DNA from: Chloroflexota bacterium
GTDB lineage: Bacteria; Chloroflexota; Anaerolineae; Aggregatilineales; Phototrophicaceae
Length of the DNA: 5,685 bases
Assembly: GCA_010092805.1 (NCBI GenBank)
Contig: JAADYY010000656.1
Coordinates: forward strand, 1-5,685
Direction: 5' to 3'
The notes beneath the pieces were generated by a model that ran no database searches, was not told the DNA's origin, and worked only from the letters and a program-made list of their open reading frames with translations. Shown here in pieces: positions 5,311 through 5,685 of the stretch. Position 1 is the stretch's first letter. Every line of letters begins with the position of its first letter. The position numbers and the translations under genes were made by a program.

Positions 5311-5590
5311 TCAATCGAACACGTAGCGCTGCGCCACCCGCCAATAGCGCGAAAACCGCTTGAGATCGATGGGGCCGTCGTAGTCGAGAAACGGCTCAAC
5401 GGCTAACACTTCGACGGGTAATTCGCGCCGGATTGCCTTGCAGATTTGGCGGAAGCGTGGGCTGGGGCTTTCCGTTGTCACCACGCGGACGGCGTCATGT
5501 TCGCGCGCGAATGCGATCACCGCCTCGGCGACGGTGCCACGCCGAATCGCCACCGGGAGTTCGAGCAGCGCTTCATCGAACCCTCTTTGC
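5311..5590 (-). pseudogene. Photolyase N-terminal-domain-like protein, 5' end apparently disrupted
   Basis: The coherent part runs from about GFDEALLELPVAIRRG to the stop at 5311, roughly 90 residues. It resembles the alpha/beta (antenna-binding) domain of deoxyribodipyrimidine photolyases: LLELPVAIRRG, VVTTESPSPRFRQIC, LPVEVLAVEPFL and a closing DLKRFSRYWR. Small stand-alone proteins of this kind occur beside separate FAD-binding photolyase halves; that is recollection, not checked. The part upstream of about 5580 (a short KTGG-containing stretch and beyond) does not look like the family and coincides with a hairpin and a plus-strand ORF start suggestive of an insertion element. The frame stays open to the right edge, with a GTG at 5647-5649, so a fused or re-started protein cannot be excluded. 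The expected first 50-60 residues are missing from the window. Confidence 0.6.
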
Positions 5591-5685
5591 TGGAAACCAC
5601 CCGTCTTTAGCGGGTGGAGGAAAGCATGGTTGGCGCGTGTAGCTACCACCGTGCATCGGACAACAGATCGGGCGCGGTGTGCTAC
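5591..5685 (+). mobile_element. Probable end of an IS200/IS605-type element, continuing past the window
   Basis: A 7-bp hairpin, CCACCCG (5597-5603) and CGGGTGG (5611-5617) around a TCTTTAG loop, resembles the subterminal hairpins at the ends of IS200/IS605 elements. Immediately after it comes a plus-strand ribosome site and an open frame. These lie where the photolyase-like gene stops matching its family. The exact left boundary is not visible and would lie near 5577-5597. The element type is inference from the hairpin style and layout. Confidence 0.45.
5626..5685 (+). CDS. Start of an ORF running off the right edge, possibly a small IS transposase
   Basis: ATG 5626 follows GGAGG (5616-5620) by five bases and opens 20 codons to the window edge without a stop, beginning MVGACSYHRASD. 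The strong ribosome site directly after a hairpin is the layout expected of tnpA in an IS200/IS605 element, where the Y1 transposase starts just inside the left end. Twenty residues are too few to identify the protein, and chance openness over 60 bases is common. Real evidence is limited to the ribosome site and the position. Confidence 0.35.
   Translation, partial: MVGACSYHRASDNRSGAVCY

Noticed and set aside
1..5685. CRISPR arrays, tRNA or rRNA genes
   Set aside because: No regularly spaced repeat array, cloverleaf-like sequence or rRNA-like segment was seen on either strand.

Overview
The window looks like bacterial chromosome of moderately high GC, with the genes tightly packed, mostly on the minus strand and separated by AT-richer gaps. 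The gene mix (a half-size ABC exporter, a UPF0173-like MBL protein, an Mrp ATPase without the CxxC motif, and a photolyase-related alpha/beta protein) and the style of the small membrane protein suggest Chloroflexota, perhaps Anaerolineae. That placement is inference from protein style, not proof.

Layout from left to right. (1) 1-1391, minus: the N-terminal 463 residues of an ABC exporter (six-helix membrane domain, then an ATPase domain up to just past the Q-loop). The C-terminus lies beyond the left edge. (2) 1392-1734: a gap of about 340 bp with no convincing gene but a lot of structure. It holds a sigma70-type minus-strand promoter with a perfect TTGACA box, three 10-bp-phased GGTT(C/G)A repeats overlapping that promoter, a perfect 12-bp inverted repeat (1584-1595 / 1727-1738) and nested hairpins. 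(3) 1735-2853, minus: a sugar-phosphate isomerase/epimerase (TIM barrel) resembling tetrulose-phosphate epimerases of the EryC/LerI type. (4) 2905-3588, minus: an MBL-fold UPF0173-like protein that has lost the HxHxDH metal-binding motif. It lies 51 bp upstream of the epimerase, probably in the same transcript, and the gap holds a small telomere-like tandem repeat. (5) 3589-3797: a divergent intergenic region. (6) 3798-4076, plus: a 92-residue protein with three predicted membrane helices. (7) 4092-4126: a strong hairpin terminator shared by two convergent genes. (8) 4152-5204, minus: an Mrp/NBP35 (ApbC) family Fe-S carrier ATPase with an N-terminal MIP18 domain and a good promoter at 5251-5280. 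(9) 5311 to about 5590, minus: the C-terminal part of a photolyase-N-domain-like protein. Its 5' part appears to be displaced by a hairpin and a plus-strand ORF start (5598 to the right edge) that look like one end of an IS200/IS605-type element.

The genes do not form one obvious pathway. Items 3 and 4 look co-transcribed. The ABC exporter has its own promoter, and Mrp looks like an independently expressed housekeeping gene. The points most worth a second look are the repeat-laden exporter promoter, the MBL protein with its lost metal site, the CxxC-less Mrp, and the probable insertion-element junction at the right edge.
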